Below, piece by piece: positions 47,651 through 56,855 of a stretch of 64,000 bases of DNA (the first letter of the stretch is position 1; each line of letters opens with the position of its first letter). The translations under genes and the position numbers were made by a program. The DNA is taken from contig NZ_JARVWP010000002.1 of the NCBI RefSeq assembly GCF_029846235.1, positions 62,001-126,000 of the forward strand, read 5' to 3'. The stretch comes from Bradyrhizobium sp. CER78. Lineage in GTDB: Bacteria > Pseudomonadota > Alphaproteobacteria > Rhizobiales > Xanthobacteraceae. The notes below the pieces were generated by a model. It was given only the letters and a program-made list of their open reading frames with translations, searched no databases and was not told where the DNA came from.

Positions 47651-48058
47651 CTACCCTTTGGCGTCGCAGGCCCAGGCGCGGATCACGCATTCCTTGCCGC
47701 CATATTCGTAGCATTTCCTGGTGGCGGCATTGAGCGAGCTCGAGATCTTTGGCGCCACCGCATAACCATGCGCGCCACAGGGATTTTTCATGTCGATCGA
47801 GAGCGCGGCACAGCCGCGCTTCATTGTGACGGTCGTGCAATCGCCCTTGCACTGCTTCAGCGCCGCGGCGCGCGCTGCGCCTTCCGCGGGATAGTCGTAG
47901 GCCTGGCCATAGGCGCCGCACTTGCCGACCGCGAACGCGCCAGCCGCGCGGGCCTTGGGGATGAAGTTTTCCACGGAGAAACGCGTAGCCCCGAGCAGCA
48001 ACGTCAGGACAAGTATCGTCAGCGCGCGACGCTGCGCGGCGGCGGTCGAAATGATCAA
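47651..48058 (-). CDS. DUF4189 family small exported protein
   Basis: About 135 residues: a hydrophobic leader (TILVLTLLLGATRFS) followed by a Cys-rich domain with GKCGAYGQAYDYP and the closing KECVIRAWACDAKG, typical of DUF4189. The start is taken as TTG 48058, 7 nt after GGGGGA, because the upstream continuation of the frame runs into the palindromic repeat at 48154-48273. Probably periplasmic; function unknown. Confidence 0.8.
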   Translation of the reverse strand: MIISTAAAQRRALTILVLTLLLGATRFSVENFIPKARAAGAFAVGKCGAYGQAYDYPAEGAARAAALKQCKGDCTTVTMKRGCAALSIDMKNPCGAHGYAVAPKISSSLNAATRKCYEYGGKECVIRAWACDAKG

Positions 48059-48153
48059 GTGGAAATCCCCCAAAGTCCGGCGCGGACTGTACGCGGGGGT
48101 CGTTTCCAGATGGTGAATGACGGGTTGATGGCGGGACGCTGCTCCATCCACTC

Positions 48154-48273
48154 GTCGTCCCGGCGAAAGCCGGGACCCATAACCACCGAACGCTGCTGTG
48201 GTGAAGCAGCGGCCCCGGCCGCGCAAGACAATCCGCATTCGTGGTAATGGGTCCCGGCTTTCGCCGGGACGAC
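48154..48273. repeat. inverted repeat with 33-nt arms
   Basis: Arms 48154-48186 and 48241-48273 are reverse complements with one mismatch, each starting or ending with GTCGTCCCGGCGAAAGCCGG. Each arm also holds the short palindrome CCCGGCGAAAGCCGGG. The 54-nt interior is unrelated. It lies between a DUF4189 gene and the end of the cox cluster. Confidence 0.88.
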
Positions 48274-48282
48274 GCGGATAGA

Positions 48283-49887
48283 TTAGCTCCGCCTTGCCGC
48301 TTCCAGCGCCTGCGGCGTGTCGATGTCGAGAAAGGCGCTATTGCCTTCGACCGGGACCTCGGCGACCACCTCGGCATGCTTGGCGATCAGATGACGGGCG
48401 CCGATGTCGCCGTCGAGCGTCATCAATTCCTTGAAGAAGCGCCGCGACCACAGCACCGGATTGCCGCGGCGGCCTTCGCTGACGGGGACCGCGATCAGAT
48501 GGCCGCGGTCGGGCGCGAAGGTCTCGATCAGGCGGTCAATCAAATGCGCATCGATCAGCGGCATGTCACCGAGGCAGACGATCGCACCGTCGGCAGAGTC
48601 GGAGACCGCCGAGATGCCAGCCTTCACCGAGCTCGCAATGCCGCCGGCGAAATCCGGATTGCGCACGAACTTGACCTTGAGCCCGTCAAGCGCCTGCTCG
48701 ACCAGATCGCCCTGATGCCCGGTGACGACGATCACCTCCGAAGCCTTCGAGGCCAGCGCCTGCTCGGCGACGATGCGCGCGAGCTTCTTGCCGTCGAGCT
48801 CGGCGAGCAGCTTGTTCGGACCGCCCATCCGGGTCGAGCGGCCGGCGGCGAGCACGATTGCCGCGACGTTGCGGTTGCCTTCGGTGTCCGGCACGGTGCG
48901 CGGCTGCGGCCGCGTCACGATCTCCATCAGAAGACCGCCGACGCCCATGCCGGTGAGATCCGACCGCGTCACCTTGATGCCGGCGAGCAGCCGCATCAGC
49001 ACCCAGTCAAAACCGTTCTCGACCGGCGAGCGCGCGCAGCCCGGCGCGCCCAACACCGGCACGCCGCCGGCGCTGCCGATCAGCAGCAGATTGCCGGGAT
49101 CGACCGGCATGCCGAAATGCTCGACCGCGCCGCCGATCTCGGTGATTGCGGCCGGGATGACGTCGCGGCGGTCGGCGATTGCGGATGCGCCGAACACGAT
49201 GACGAGCTCGGCGCCCAAGCCGAGCAATTCCTTGATCGAGGCGGCGAGCACCGTCTCGTCATGCGGCACGCGGCGCTCGGCGATGATCGTGGCGCCGGCC
49301 GGCGCCAGACGCTCGGCGGTGACGCGCAGCGTCTTGTCGATCACCTTCGGCGCAAGGCCCGGCAACAGGGTCGAGACCACGCCGACCTTCTTGATCACAT
49401 AAGGCGCGATCCGCAGCGTGTCCTTGCCGGCCACCGCGACGGCGGCGTCGCGCAGCCGGCCCTCGACGCCGAACGGGATCAGCTTGACGGTCGCGATCAT
49501 CTCGCCTTCGACCACCGGCTTGAATGCCGCGAGCGTGGCGAAAGTGATGGCCTCGTCGACGCCGTTGATGCGGTCGACCGCGACACGGTCGACCACCAGC
49601 ACGCCGGGGCACGCCGCGAACAGATTGGCGCGGCCGGTGAAGGCGCGCTCGACATTGACGCCCTCGCCCGCCACCGCCTGCGCGATGCTGGCGGCCGCGA
49701 CATCCTCGGAGACGTCGCCCTTCTCCAGCCGCACCACGACGACGTCCTTGACGCCGGCCTTGGTCAAAGCCTCCACCTCCTCAGGGCCGATCGTGGTGCC
49801 CTTCTTGAGCACCAGCGCGCCCTGGCGGAGCGTATGCACGGTGACGCCGCCAATCGCGTCGGCCGGACTGGCGGGACCGAATTTCAT
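48283..49887 (-). CDS. molybdopterin-binding/cytidylyltransferase fusion protein (Mo-cofactor maturation)
   Basis: 534 residues. The N-terminal 330 are a MoeA/MogA-like molybdopterin-binding region; the C-terminal 200 a MobA/MocA-like nucleotidyltransferase starting AAIVLAAGRSTRMGGPNKLL. It would attach CMP to molybdopterin for xanthine-oxidase-family enzymes. It overlaps the upstream xdhC gene by 4 nt (49884-49887), so translation is coupled. Last gene of the cox cluster. Confidence 0.92.
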   Translation of the reverse strand: MKFGPASPADAIGGVTVHTLRQGALVLKKGTTIGPEEVEALTKAGVKDVVVVRLEKGDVSEDVAAASIAQAVAGEGVNVERAFTGRANLFAACPGVLVVDRVAVDRINGVDEAITFATLAAFKPVVEGEMIATVKLIPFGVEGRLRDAAVAVAGKDTLRIAPYVIKKVGVVSTLLPGLAPKVIDKTLRVTAERLAPAGATIIAERRVPHDETVLAASIKELLGLGAELVIVFGASAIADRRDVIPAAITEIGGAVEHFGMPVDPGNLLLIGSAGGVPVLGAPGCARSPVENGFDWVLMRLLAGIKVTRSDLTGMGVGGLLMEIVTRPQPRTVPDTEGNRNVAAIVLAAGRSTRMGGPNKLLAELDGKKLARIVAEQALASKASEVIVVTGHQGDLVEQALDGLKVKFVRNPDFAGGIASSVKAGISAVSDSADGAIVCLGDMPLIDAHLIDRLIETFAPDRGHLIAVPVSEGRRGNPVLWSRRFFKELMTLDGDIGARHLIAKHAEVVAEVPVEGNSAFLDIDTPQALEAARRS

Positions 49888-50585
49888 GCCGCTTCTTCTT
49901 TTTCTTTGGGAGGCAAACGGAGCTGCGCGGTGATCTCGGCCATGATCGCAACTGCGATCTCCGACGGCGACACCGCGCCGATGTCGAGCCCGATAGGCGC
50001 GTGGATGCGCGCGATGTCGCTGTCCTTGGCGCCCTGCGCGCGCAGCCGTTCGGCGCGCTTGGCGTGGGTCTTGCGCGAGCCAAGCGCGCCGATATAGAAG
50101 CACTCGCGGTCGAAGGCGTGCAGCAGCGCCGGATCGTCGATCTTGGGATCGTGTGTCACCGCGACGAACGCGGTGTAGTGATCGACATTGAGCGGCGGCA
50201 GCGCGACGTCGGGCCATTCGGCGACCAAGGGCACGTCGGGGAAACGCTCCGGGCTCGCAAACGCGGTGCGCGGATCGACCACCGTGACGTCATAGTCGAG
50301 CGAGCGCGCCAGCGGCGCCAGGGCTTGGCTGATATGCACCGCGCCGATGATCACGAGCTTTGCGGTCGGCGCGTAGACGTTGAGGAACAGCTTCTTGCCG
50401 GATACCTCGACATTGCCGCTCTTGCCCATCCGCAGCTGCTTGGCGAGCTCGGCGCGCAGCGGGTCGGCGGCGATGTCCGCGGCCTTGACCAGGCGCTGAT
50501 CGCCATTGGCGGTGTCGGTGACGATGATGACCGGGCGGCGCGCGGCGCGCTCGGCGTTCAGTTGTTTCAGGATCTCGAGCTTCAC
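49884..50585 (-). CDS. XdhC-family protein, C-terminal (Rossmann) type (CoxF-like)
   Basis: 233 residues. The Rossmann part contains KLVIIGAVHISQALAPLA and the family FYIGALGSRKTHAKR segment. XdhC proteins bind sulphurated molybdenum cofactor and insert it into the target hydroxylase. The N-terminal XdhC domain is encoded separately by the gene just upstream (2-nt gap), a split seen in cox clusters. Confidence 0.92.
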   Translation of the reverse strand: MKLEILKQLNAERAARRPVIIVTDTANGDQRLVKAADIAADPLRAELAKQLRMGKSGNVEVSGKKLFLNVYAPTAKLVIIGAVHISQALAPLARSLDYDVTVVDPRTAFASPERFPDVPLVAEWPDVALPPLNVDHYTAFVAVTHDPKIDDPALLHAFDRECFYIGALGSRKTHAKRAERLRAQGAKDSDIARIHAPIGLDIGAVSPSEIAVAIMAEITAQLRLPPKEKEEAA

Positions 50586-50587
50586 GG

Positions 50588-50911
50588 CTAGCCGACCTTC
50601 TCGACGAAGACGCGGATGGTGCCGCCGCAGGACAGGCCGACATTCCAGGCGGTCTCGTCGGCGACACCGAACTCCAGCATCTTGGGCTGGCCGCTCGCGA
50701 TCACGTCGAGCGCTTCGGTGACAACGGCGCCCTCGACGCAGCCGCCGGAGACCGAACCCAGAAACGTACCGTCGTCATTGATGACGAGGCTGGAGCCGGC
50801 CGGGCGCGGCGCCGAGCCCCAGGTCTCGACCACGGTGGCGAGCGCCACGCCGTGGCCCTGCTTCTGCCAGGTCTCGGCGGCCTGAAGGATGTCTTCGTCG
50901 CGGTTGAGCAT
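50588..50911 (-). CDS. XdhC-family protein, N-terminal domain only (CoxI-like)
   Basis: 107 residues: VALATVVETWGSAPRPAGSS and GSVSGGCVEGAVV with the conserved Cys, ending at SCGGTIRVFVEKVG. It lacks the Rossmann half, which is the next gene. Works in loading molybdenum cofactor. It follows the VWA gene by 29 nt. Confidence 0.93.
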   Translation of the reverse strand: MLNRDEDILQAAETWQKQGHGVALATVVETWGSAPRPAGSSLVINDDGTFLGSVSGGCVEGAVVTEALDVIASGQPKMLEFGVADETAWNVGLSCGGTIRVFVEKVG

Positions 50912-50940
50912 GGTGGCCTCCTGCTATCGGGTCAGGCTTC

Positions 50941-52143
50941 TTAGGCTACAGAACGGATCAGGCTGCGATGGTGCGCCGGCGGCGGGGATGACAGCGCCCC
51001 GATCAAGCCCTTGATGGACGTCAAGTTATGCACCGGGCGAAATTCGTCAACGTGGGGCAGCATCATTTTGATGCCCTGCGCCTTGGCCTCGAAGCCCGAG
51101 TAGCGCAGCAGCGGGTTGAGCCAGATCAGGCGGCGGCAGGAACGGTGCAAACGGTCCATCTCGAAGGCCAGTTTGGCATCGGCCTCTCGTTCTAGTCCAT
51201 CGGATATAAGGAGGACGATGGCGCCCTGCCCGAGCACCCGGCGGGCCCAGAGCTGGTTGAAGGTGTGCAGCGAGGTCGCGATCCGGGTCCCCCCGGCCCA
51301 ATCCTCGACCGAGGACGAGCAGCTCGCCAGCGCCTCGTCGGGGTCACGCGCCCGTAACGCGCGCGTCACATTGGTCAGACGGGTGCCGAACAGGAACACC
51401 GAGACCCGCTTGCGGGCATCGGTGATGGCATGCAGGAAGTGCAGGAACAGGCGGGTGTACTCGCTCATCGAGCCGGAAATATCGAGCAGCGCCACGATTG
51501 GCGCCGGCTTCTCGATCCGGCCGAGCTTGCGGATATCGATGATCTCACCGCCGGTGCGCAGCGAGTTGCGCACGGTGCGGCGCATGTCGAGCCGCAGGCC
51601 GCGTGCGTCCGGCTGATAGCGGCGGGTGACGAGCTCGGCCTGCGGCAGCCGCATCTTGGCGATCTCGCGCGTCACCTCGGCGATCTCCGCCGCGGTCATC
51701 TGCGCAAAATCCTTCTTCTGCAGCACCTCCTTGTCGGAGACCGAGAGCTTCAGCCCCTGCTCCTGGGCCTGCGGCCGCTCCTCGCTCTTCGCCGGCTGCG
51801 CCATCGCCTCCTGGACACGGCGCGAGGCCGGCGGCGGCTTCTTCTTGGCGTGATCGGGCAGCGGCACGGAATCGAGCATGCTCTTCCACTCCTCGGCGGC
51901 GCGGAAGAACAGCATGAAGGCCTGGCGGAAGATCAGCGCATGCTCATGGCGCTTAACGAAGATCGCTTCCAGCGTGGCGTAGAAATCGGAGCGGTTGCCG
52001 ACCTCGATCAGCTGCAACGCATTGAGTGCATCGATCACCGAGCCGGGACCAACGGGCAGCCCGGCCGCCCGCAGCGCGCGGGCAAAGCCGATCACGTTAT
52101 CGGCCATGTGGCCGGTCGGCGGATTGAGGTGGTTGATCGCCAT
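50941..52143 (-). CDS. coxE: VWA-domain protein, CoxE-like
   Basis: 400 residues. A von Willebrand A domain near residue 220 has the MIDAS motif DISGSMS; an N-terminal helical region precedes a Lys/Pro-rich linker. CoxE proteins act with the MoxR ATPase CoxD in assembling the Cu/Mo site of CO dehydrogenase. The coxD-like gene is upstream, across a repeat. The family role is established only for true CO dehydrogenase systems. Confidence 0.92.
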   Translation of the reverse strand: MAINHLNPPTGHMADNVIGFARALRAAGLPVGPGSVIDALNALQLIEVGNRSDFYATLEAIFVKRHEHALIFRQAFMLFFRAAEEWKSMLDSVPLPDHAKKKPPPASRRVQEAMAQPAKSEERPQAQEQGLKLSVSDKEVLQKKDFAQMTAAEIAEVTREIAKMRLPQAELVTRRYQPDARGLRLDMRRTVRNSLRTGGEIIDIRKLGRIEKPAPIVALLDISGSMSEYTRLFLHFLHAITDARKRVSVFLFGTRLTNVTRALRARDPDEALASCSSSVEDWAGGTRIATSLHTFNQLWARRVLGQGAIVLLISDGLEREADAKLAFEMDRLHRSCRRLIWLNPLLRYSGFEAKAQGIKMMLPHVDEFRPVHNLTSIKGLIGALSSPPPAHHRSLIRSVA

Positions 52144-52158
52144 TGGAATCCATTTCCC

Positions 52159-52240
52159 GTCGTTCCGGGGCGCACGCGGAGCGGGCGAACCCGGAACCTC
52201 GAGATTCCGGGTTCGATGCTTCGCATCGCCCCGGAATGAC
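52159..52240. repeat. intergenic palindromic repeat, gtcgttccggggc type
   Basis: Bounded by GTCGTTCCGGGGCG and CGCCCCGGAATGAC; contains the palindromic core GAACCTCGAGATTCCGGGTTC. Inserted between the coxD-like and coxE-like genes. Confidence 0.85.
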
Positions 52241-52262
52241 GAATGCTGTTGCGACGCGCGAC

Positions 52263-53171
52263 TTACGTCTCGCTCGTCGCTTCCTTCAATGTCTTCTGCA
52301 ACGCATCGCCCTGCAGGCGCGCGATGTCGTCTTGATACTTCAAGAGCGCGCCCAGCGTGTCGCCGACCACCTGCGGCGTCAGCGAGCGGGCGTCGAGCTC
52401 GGACAGCGCGGTGGCCCAGTCGATGGTCTCGGCGACACCCGGCGACTTGTAGAAATCCTGGCTGCGCAGCGCCTGCACGAAGCGCACGACCTGCTGCGAC
52501 AGTTTTGCGGAAATGTTCGGCACCCGCGACTTGACGATCGCGAGCTCGCGCTCGGCCGAGGGATAATCCACCCAGTGATAGAGACAGCGCCGCTTCAGCG
52601 CGTCATGAATCTCGCGGGTGCGGTTCGAGGTGATGATCACGATCGGCGGCGCCGGCGCCTTCACAGTGCCGAGCTCGGGGATCGTGACCTGGAAATCGCT
52701 GAGGATTTCCAGGAGATACGCCTCGAACGCCTCGTCGGCGCGATCAAGCTCGTCGATCAGCAGCACCGGCGGGCCCGCCACATCGGGCTCGAGAGCCTGC
52801 AACAGCGGCCGCTTGATCAGGAAGCGCTCGGCGAAGATGTCGCTGGCGAGCTGGTCGCGATCGGTGTCGCCGGAGGCTTCCGCAAGCCGGATCGCGATCA
52901 TCTGCGCCGCGCTGCTCCACTCATAGACCGCGGAGGCGACGTCGAGGCCTTCATAGCATTGCAGGCGGATCAGCTTGCGCCCGAGCGCCGCCGACAGCAC
53001 CTTGGCGATCTCGGTCTTGCCGACGCCGGCCTCGCCTTCGAGAAACAGCGGCCGGCCCATGCGCAGCGCCAGATAGGTCACGGTCGCCAGCGACCGTTCA
53101 GCGAGATAGCCGCGCGACGTCAACAGCTCCTCGAGCGCATCGACGGAAGTGGGTAACGCCGATGCACTCAT
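52263..53171 (-). CDS. coxD: MoxR-family AAA+ ATPase, CoxD-like
   Basis: 302 residues. Walker A GEAGVGKTE near residue 46, Walker B LLIDELDRAD near residue 120, sensor 1 IITSN and an Arg finger region in LKRRCLYHW. A chaperone ATPase that works with the VWA partner gene downstream in maturing the molybdenum hydroxylase. Confidence 0.95.
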   Translation of the reverse strand: MSASALPTSVDALEELLTSRGYLAERSLATVTYLALRMGRPLFLEGEAGVGKTEIAKVLSAALGRKLIRLQCYEGLDVASAVYEWSSAAQMIAIRLAEASGDTDRDQLASDIFAERFLIKRPLLQALEPDVAGPPVLLIDELDRADEAFEAYLLEILSDFQVTIPELGTVKAPAPPIVIITSNRTREIHDALKRRCLYHWVDYPSAERELAIVKSRVPNISAKLSQQVVRFVQALRSQDFYKSPGVAETIDWATALSELDARSLTPQVVGDTLGALLKYQDDIARLQGDALQKTLKEATSET

Positions 53172-53218
53172 GGAACAACCAGTCTTCGAACAGGGGTTAG
53201 CAAGGTCACGCGTCAGAT

Positions 53219-53278
53219 CTAGTCCTTGGGATCCGGTTTGGATCTAGTCCCTTGGATCTAGTCCTTAGCTAGTCCTTG
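53219..53278. repeat. tandem repeat of the coxM 3' end (ctagtcctt)
   Basis: CTAGTCCTT-type units begin at 53219, 53244, 53258 and 53269. Read on the minus strand each is AAGGACTAG, i.e. the last Lys-Asp codons and stop of the coxM-like gene, repeated three more times downstream of the real stop. Two units are shifted by inserted bases. Confidence 0.75.
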
Positions 53279-54075
53279 GCGTTGGCGGCTTCCACCGCCC
53301 GGCGCGTCAAAACGCCGATCAGATGGGCGCGGTATTCCGCACTGCCGTGCAGGTCGCTGTTCAGCCCTTCGGCCGGAACCGCGATGCCGTCGAGCACCTT
53401 GTGCGAGAAGCGCTTCTTCAAAGCCTCCTCGAACGCGGTGGCGCGGAACACGCCGTCCGAGCCCGCGCCGGTGACCGCGACGCGCACGTCGGACGGACGC
53501 TTGGCCACGAACACACCGACCAACGCATAGCGCGAGGCCTGGTTGCGGAACTTGATGTAGGCCGCCTTCTTCGGCAGCGGGAACATCACCTTGGTGATGA
53601 TCTCGTCGGCCTCCAGCGCGGTCGAGAACAGGCCCTGGAAATACTCCTCAGCCTTCAGCCGGCGCTTGTTGGTGACAATGGTCGCGCCGAGCGCCAGCAC
53701 CGCCGCCGGATAGTCCGCGGTCGGGTCGTTGTTGGCGAGCGAGCCGCCGATGGTGCCGCGGTGGCGCACGGCGGGATCGCCGATCAGGCCGGCCAGTTCG
53801 GCGAGCGCCGGGATCGCCTCGCCGACGATCGGCGAGTTCGCGACGTCAGCATGCTTGGCGGTGGCGCCGATCACCAGCGAGCGGCCCTTCATCTCGATCG
53901 TGTCGAGACCTTCGATATGGGAGAGATCGACCAGATGCGGCGGGCTCGCGAGCCGCTGCTTCATGACCGGCACCAGCGTGTGACCGCCGGCGATCAGCTT
54001 GGCGTCCTCGTTCTTCACCAGGAGGTTGGCGGCCTGCCGCACGGTGCCGGGACGATGATATTTGAATTCGTACAT
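53269..54075 (-). CDS. coxM: FAD-binding subunit of a xanthine-oxidase-family hydroxylase (CoxM-like)
   Basis: 268 residues. FAD motifs KLIAGGHTLVPVMKQR near residue 26 and the double-glycine TIGGSLANNDPTADYPA near residue 111; the C-terminal CO_deh_flav_C domain follows. It passes electrons from the Fe-S subunit to the final acceptor. The coxS-like gene is upstream by 56 nt. No large subunit gene is next to it. Confidence 0.94.
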   Translation of the reverse strand: MYEFKYHRPGTVRQAANLLVKNEDAKLIAGGHTLVPVMKQRLASPPHLVDLSHIEGLDTIEMKGRSLVIGATAKHADVANSPIVGEAIPALAELAGLIGDPAVRHRGTIGGSLANNDPTADYPAAVLALGATIVTNKRRLKAEEYFQGLFSTALEADEIITKVMFPLPKKAAYIKFRNQASRYALVGVFVAKRPSDVRVAVTGAGSDGVFRATAFEEALKKRFSHKVLDGIAVPAEGLNSDLHGSAEYRAHLIGVLTRRAVEAANAKD

Positions 54076-54131
54076 TGGAATGTCCTGATCGCGATCGCGA
54101 CGAATTGCTGATTAAGCGAGGTCCGACTTGT

Positions 54132-54617
54132 TTAAGCCAAGTCCGATTTGGCCATCGCCTTGGCGCCGGCGGCGATCGAAGCCACGATATTCTGGTAGCC
54201 GGTGCAGCGGCACAGATTGCCTTCCAGCTCTTCGCGGATCACCTCGTCGGAGAGCTCGTGGCCCTTGCGATGGACCAGGTCGACGGCGGTCATGATCATG
54301 CCCGGCGTGCAGAAGCCGCACTGCAGGCCATGATGCTCGCGGAAGGCCTCCTGCATCGGATGCAGCGGCGCGCCGTCGGCGGCCAGCCCCTCGATGGTCT
54401 TGACCTCATGACCGTCGGCCATCACCGCGAGCGTCGTGCAGGACTTCACCGCCTTGCCGTCCAGGTGCACGACGCAGGCGCCGCACTGCGAGGTGTCGCA
54501 GCCGACATGGGTACCTGTCAGCCGCAGGTTTTCGCGCAGAAACTGGACCAGAAGGGTACGGGGGTCGACATTCGCGTTGACGGGGTTGCCGTTCACGATC
54601 ATTGAAATCTTGGCCAT
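54132..54617 (-). CDS. coxS: (2Fe-2S)-binding subunit of a xanthine-oxidase-family hydroxylase (CoxS-like)
   Basis: 161 residues. The plant-type cluster is bound by Cys of [12 protein letters not shown] plus a further Cys (KSCTTLAVM); the second cluster by CGFCTPGM and [11 protein letters not shown] 54617 is the family start ([15 protein letters not shown]). The last codons (KSDLA, stop) are repeated 20 nt downstream at 54112-54129. It should pair with a molybdopterin-binding subunit, which is not present here. Confidence 0.95.
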   Translation of the reverse strand: MAKISMIVNGNPVNANVDPRTLLVQFLRENLRLTGTHVGCDTSQCGACVVHLDGKAVKSCTTLAVMADGHEVKTIEGLAADGAPLHPMQEAFREHHGLQCGFCTPGMIMTAVDLVHRKGHELSDEVIREELEGNLCRCTGYQNIVASIAAGAKAMAKSDLA

Positions 54618-54782
54618 CAGCACTCTCTTATCTGCGCCACCGCATATCGGCGAAGCAGGCGGTTTAAAATCATTCCAGACGGCATAATATGGGCGCGCCC
54701 CGCGATGGGCAACCTTTGGAGCCACCCTTCCAGAGCATGGCGGGGCCTGAGTGATCCAGCCCGCGAGCGGGATAGACTCTAG

Positions 54783-54837
54783 TTTTGACGCGTTTTCTTC
54801 ACGCGAACCGGGTGTCCACTTCGCTCGAAAACGCTCT
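54783..54837. repeat. dispersed repeat, gcgttttcgagcgaagtgg type (inverted copy)
   Basis: TTTTGACGCGTTTTCTTCAC through CTTCGCTCGAAAACGCT. It is the reverse-orientation partner of 60063-60113, and abuts the stop of the coxG-like gene. The unit is itself a loose palindrome (GCGTTTTC / GAAAACGC). Confidence 0.85.
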
Positions 54838-55282
54838 AACCCTGCACCGCCTTGGCAAAATTTGCAAAGAATTCATCGGCCAGCTTCTTGGCGGCACCGT
54901 TGATCAGGCGCTGGCCGAGCTGGGCGAGCTTGCCGCCGATCTGCGCCTCCACGTTGTAGCTCAGAAGCGTGCCGCCATCCTTGTCGGCGAGCCCGACGGT
55001 GGCGCCGCCCTTGGCAAAACCGGCGACCCCGCCCTCGCCTTCGCCCGAGATCTTGTAGCCGTTCGGCGGGTCGAGATCGCTCAACGTCACCTTGCCCTTG
55101 AAGCGGGCGGAGACGGGGCCGACCTTCATCTTGGCGGTAGCGCGGAAGCCGCCCTCGTCGGTCTTCTCCAGCTCTTCGCAGCCGGGGATGCAGGCCTTCA
55201 GCACTTCGGGATCGTTGAGCTTGTCCCACACAGCCTGGCGCGGCGCTGCAAGCTGGACTTCGCCGGTCATCGTCATGGCCAT
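54836..55282 (-). CDS. coxG: CO dehydrogenase subunit G-like SRPBCC protein (CoxG-like)
   Basis: 148 residues, CoxG fold: [20 protein letters not shown] at the start, then [20 protein letters not shown] and a C-terminal helix [13 protein letters not shown]. CoxG helps anchor or deliver quinone to CO dehydrogenase. ATG 55282 follows GGAGG by 7 nt. First gene of the cox cluster on this strand, 218 nt before coxS. Confidence 0.93.
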   Translation of the reverse strand: MAMTMTGEVQLAAPRQAVWDKLNDPEVLKACIPGCEELEKTDEGGFRATAKMKVGPVSARFKGKVTLSDLDPPNGYKISGEGEGGVAGFAKGGATVGLADKDGGTLLSYNVEAQIGGKLAQLGQRLINGAAKKLADEFFANFAKAVQG

Positions 55283-55493
55283 GGGGGGACCTCCTCGATC
55301 GCAAGAAACCTTCTCCCCCAAGTAAAGTAGCCCGGGCGCAAAGGAAAGGCCACCTTGGGAGGATGAGCGATGCATATTCGCAACCGCAGCAAGCCAAGCG
55401 CATAGTTCACGAAATCGCGCGGTCCGCTTGCCGAATATGACGGCAGCTCAGGGGCATTGGCAGCGACGCCCGGGAGTGGTTAGGTCGCGCGCC

Positions 55494-56849
55494 ATGAGCA
55501 CAGCCCTCTCCCCCCTGCTTGCGCCGATGCTGTCGAGCGCCGCGATGCGCGCGGTGTGCGACGATGCCGCCACCCTGCAGAACATGCTGGATTTCGAGGC
55601 CGCGCTGGCCCGCGCCGAAGCCCTCGTCGGCGTAATTCCATGGACCGCCGTGGCGCCGATTGAGCAAGCCTGCAAGGCCGAATCGTTTGACGCCGCCGCG
55701 CTTGCGGAAGCCGCGAGCCGGTCCGGCAATCTGGCGATTCCCCTCGTGAAGGCGCTGACCGCCGAGGTCGCGAAAGCCGATAGCGCCGCCGCCCGCTATG
55801 TGCATTGGGGCGCGACCAGCCAGGACGTCATCGATACCGCGACGATGCTGACCTTGCGCGCCGGCATCGACGCGCTGCTCGCCGACCTCGACCGCGCCGT
55901 TGCCGGTTTTGCCGGCCTTGCGCGCGCGCATCGCGATACCGCAATGGTGGCACGGACCTGGCTGCAGCATGCGCTGCCGATGCCGTTCGGGCTTAAGCTC
56001 GCCGAATACGCCGCAGCCCTGCACCGCTCCCGCAAGCGCTTGCTGCGCCTGCGCCGCGAGACGCTGGCGCTGCAATTCGGGGGCGCCGCAGGCACCCTCG
56101 CCGCGCTCGGCGATAAGGGATTGGCGGTGGAAGAGGCGCTGGCCTGGAGCCTTGAGCTGCCGCGGCCCGATGCGCCCTGGCACACCCACCGCGACCGCAT
56201 CGCGGAGGCAGCATCCGTGTTCGCGATCCTCGCCGGCAGCTGCGGCAAGATCGCGCGCGACATTTCGCTGATGATGCAGACCGATGTCGGCGAGGCCTTT
56301 GAGCCCGCCGGCGCCGGCCGCGGCGGCTCTTCCACCATGCCGCACAAGCGCAATCCCGTCGCCGCCGCGAGCGCGCTGGGCGCCGCGACCATGGCGCCCA
56401 ACCTCGCTGCGACGATCTTCGCCGCGCAGGTGCAGGATCATGAGCGCAGCGCCGGCCCGTGGCACGCGGAATGGCCGACCTTGCCGGGCCTGATGCTGGC
56501 GACCTCGGGGGCGCTTGCCGCGGTCGTCGACCTCGCCGAAGGGCTCGAAGTCGATGCGGCGCGGATGCGCGCCAATCTCGATGCGACGCATGGGTTGATC
56601 ATGGCGGAAGCCGTGACGTTTGCGCTGGCCGAAAAGATCGGCAAGAGCGATGCACATCATCTGATCGAGGCCGCCAGCAAGAAAGCGGTCGCCGAGAACA
56701 AGCATCTGCGCGACGTGCTGTCGGCGGATGCCACGGTCACCGCGCATCTCGACACCAAGCGTATCGCAGAACTGTTCGAGCCGATGGCCTATCAGGGCGC
56801 TTCGCAGGCGCTGATCGACCGGTTGCTGGCTTCACTGGATGAGAAATAG
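55494..56849 (+). CDS. pcaB: 3-carboxy-cis,cis-muconate cycloisomerase
   Basis: 451 residues of the fumarase/aspartase superfamily. The signature GGSSTMPHKRNPVAAA carries the flexible catalytic loop; YVHWGATSQDVIDTA is the second conserved block. It lactonises carboxymuconate in the protocatechuate branch of the beta-ketoadipate pathway. ATG 55494 is the family start. pcaD and pcaC follow on the same strand, each separated by a repeat. Confidence 0.95.
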   Translation: MSTALSPLLAPMLSSAAMRAVCDDAATLQNMLDFEAALARAEALVGVIPWTAVAPIEQACKAESFDAAALAEAASRSGNLAIPLVKALTAEVAKADSAAARYVHWGATSQDVIDTATMLTLRAGIDALLADLDRAVAGFAGLARAHRDTAMVARTWLQHALPMPFGLKLAEYAAALHRSRKRLLRLRRETLALQFGGAAGTLAALGDKGLAVEEALAWSLELPRPDAPWHTHRDRIAEAASVFAILAGSCGKIARDISLMMQTDVGEAFEPAGAGRGGSSTMPHKRNPVAAASALGAATMAPNLAATIFAAQVQDHERSAGPWHAEWPTLPGLMLATSGALAAVVDLAEGLEVDAARMRANLDATHGLIMAEAVTFALAEKIGKSDAHHLIEAASKKAVAENKHLRDVLSADATVTAHLDTKRIAELFEPMAYQGASQALIDRLLASLDEK

Positions 56850-56855
56850 CGAAGA

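Noticed and set aside
48241..50097. 618-codon open frame opposite the Mo-cofactor protein and the XdhC gene
   Set aside because: Same reason: the minus-strand genes overlap by 4 nt in operon style and contain family motifs.
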